DNA from: Candidatus Nanopelagicaceae bacterium
GTDB lineage: Bacteria > Actinomycetota > Actinomycetes > Nanopelagicales > Nanopelagicaceae
Direction of reading: 5' to 3'
Length of the DNA stretch: 7,533 nucleotides
Assembly: GCA_023260175.1 (NCBI GenBank)
Contig: JALQWD010000203.1
Span: forward strand, 1-7,533
The position numbers and the translations under genes were made by a program. The notes under the pieces are model-generated. The model was not told where the DNA came from. It worked only from the letters and a program-made list of their open reading frames with translations, and did not search any database. Each line of letters begins with the position of its first letter. Positions within the stretch are counted from its first letter, which is position 1. Shown one piece after another: positions 6,912 through 7,533 of the stretch.

Positions 6912-7432
6912 GCCACGAAGATATCCTCAAAGGTTTATTTGATGAGACTCTGGTCGGAAATGCTCCAGCAGTACTCGAACTAACAAATAAAGGCCTTGCA
7001 GAGGGAATGACCCCTTCTTCGATTCTCTTTGATGCGCTTATTCCTGCGCTTGAAGAAGTTGGAGCACGTTTCGAACGTGGCGATTTCTTCGTTCCAGAAA
7101 TGCTTATCTCAGGTAAGGCAATGTCTGGTGCGCTTAACGTTTTACGCCCACTTTTGGCTTCAACTGGCGCTGAAACAGTAGGCACTTTCCTGATGGGAAC
7201 CGTTAAGGGCGACGTTCACGATATCGGCAAGAACCTTGTAAACATCATGCTCGAAGGAGCTGGTTTCGAAGTTATTGATATTGGTGTTCAGGTTGCACCT
7301 GAGAAGTTTGTTGCAGCAATCAACGAACATAAGCCAGACATTGTTGGCATGTCAGCATTCTTAACAACAACAATGCCGATGTTCAAGGTTAACATTCACG
7401 AAATCAATAAGTTAATATCGTCCATACTCTAA
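6908..7432 (+). CDS. Corrinoid (B12-binding) methyltransferase partner protein, C-terminally truncated
   Basis: Carrier of the corrinoid that would accept the methyl group from the MttB-type enzyme. The helical cap domain covers about residues 5-85 and the cobalamin-binding domain begins near 91. GDVHDIGKN (101-109) contains the DxHxxG motif, with His104 the expected lower cobalt ligand. The second motif region is GMSAFLTTTMPMF (147-159), in which SxL reads Ser-Ala-Phe with Leu next. Family proteins usually exceed 200 residues and continue with a strand and a Gly-Gly motif that packs on the nucleotide tail. Here similarity stops after Lys168 and the protein ends at 174. No missing part appears in another frame downstream, so this is not a simple frameshift. 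It could be a disrupted gene, a strain-specific deletion or an assembly junction. The start overlaps the iclR stop by four bases (ATGA). Confidence 0.8.
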   Translation: MSHEDILKGLFDETLVGNAPAVLELTNKGLAEGMTPSSILFDALIPALEEVGARFERGDFFVPEMLISGKAMSGALNVLRPLLASTGAETVGTFLMGTVKGDVHDIGKNLVNIMLEGAGFEVIDIGVQVAPEKFVAAINEHKPDIVGMSAFLTTTMPMFKVNIHEINKLISSIL

Positions 7433-7533
7433 ATTTTAGTAAAATGCTGACTCTTAAATCACCACAGCTGTCCCAAATATGACGAAAGTAATTGATTCAA
7501 GAAGTGATAACCATTTTGTGAGAGAAAAGAGAG
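7433..7533 (+). other. A+T-rich tail with no convincing gene
   Basis: By hand count the stretch from the corrinoid-protein divergence point (7411) to the window end is about one third G+C, lower than the coding DNA before it. No terminator is evident: the only inverted repeat is an all-A/T 5-base stem at 7433-7445. An ATG at 7479 opens a frame (MTKVIDSRSDNHFVREKR) that stays open to the edge for 18 codons. It has no Shine-Dalgarno site and I do not recognise it; it may be the start of a neighbouring gene or nothing. Confidence 0.3.

Noticed and set aside
7409..7416. Direct repeat AAGTTAAT shared with positions 2-9, as a possible insertion footprint
   Set aside because: Eight A/T-rich bases recurring in 7.5 kb are expected by chance, and no element-like structure accompanies them.

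Overview
The window looks like chromosomal DNA from a low-to-mid G+C bacterium, most likely an actinobacterium with a compact genome. The freshwater Nanopelagicales (acI) type would fit. This is inference: the IclR protein opens with TGTQAVDRA, an N-terminus I associate with actinobacterial IclR proteins, the ProW protein is a fused double permease, Shine-Dalgarno sites are strong, and genes overlap by 1 to 8 bases. No rRNA, tRNA, CRISPR array or recognisable insertion sequence is present.

Layout. Minus strand, read from about 6014 down to 1: an MttB-superfamily methyltransferase (4575-6014), a betaine aldehyde dehydrogenase (3107-4582), a ProV-type ATPase (2065-3090), a fused double-permease ProW (128-2065), and the first codons of one more gene behind an excellent ribosome binding site (1-14), probably the ProX-type binding protein. 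Plus strand, from 6159: an IclR-family regulator (6159-6911), overlapped by a corrinoid-protein gene (6908-7432). The 144-base divergent gap (6015-6158) holds three regularly spaced TGGAAC/GTTCCA half-sites that look like the IclR operator. The last 100 bases (7433-7533) carry no convincing gene.

How the parts fit. The transporter would import a quaternary amine such as glycine betaine. The aldehyde dehydrogenase would make glycine betaine from betaine aldehyde. The non-pyrrolysine MttB homologue would move a methyl group from the betaine to Co(I) on the corrinoid protein, and IclR would control the divergent units. The methyl-corrinoid:tetrahydrofolate methyltransferase, the ATP-dependent corrinoid reactivase and choline dehydrogenase that would complete such a route are not in the window.

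The oddest points are three. The corrinoid protein keeps its cap domain and the DxHxxG cobalamin ligand motif, but loses family similarity after residue 168 and lacks the C-terminal GG part of the B12 fold. The proW-proX gap can fold into a branched RNA that starts at the proW stop codon. The operator contains two overlapping palindromes on one face of the helix.
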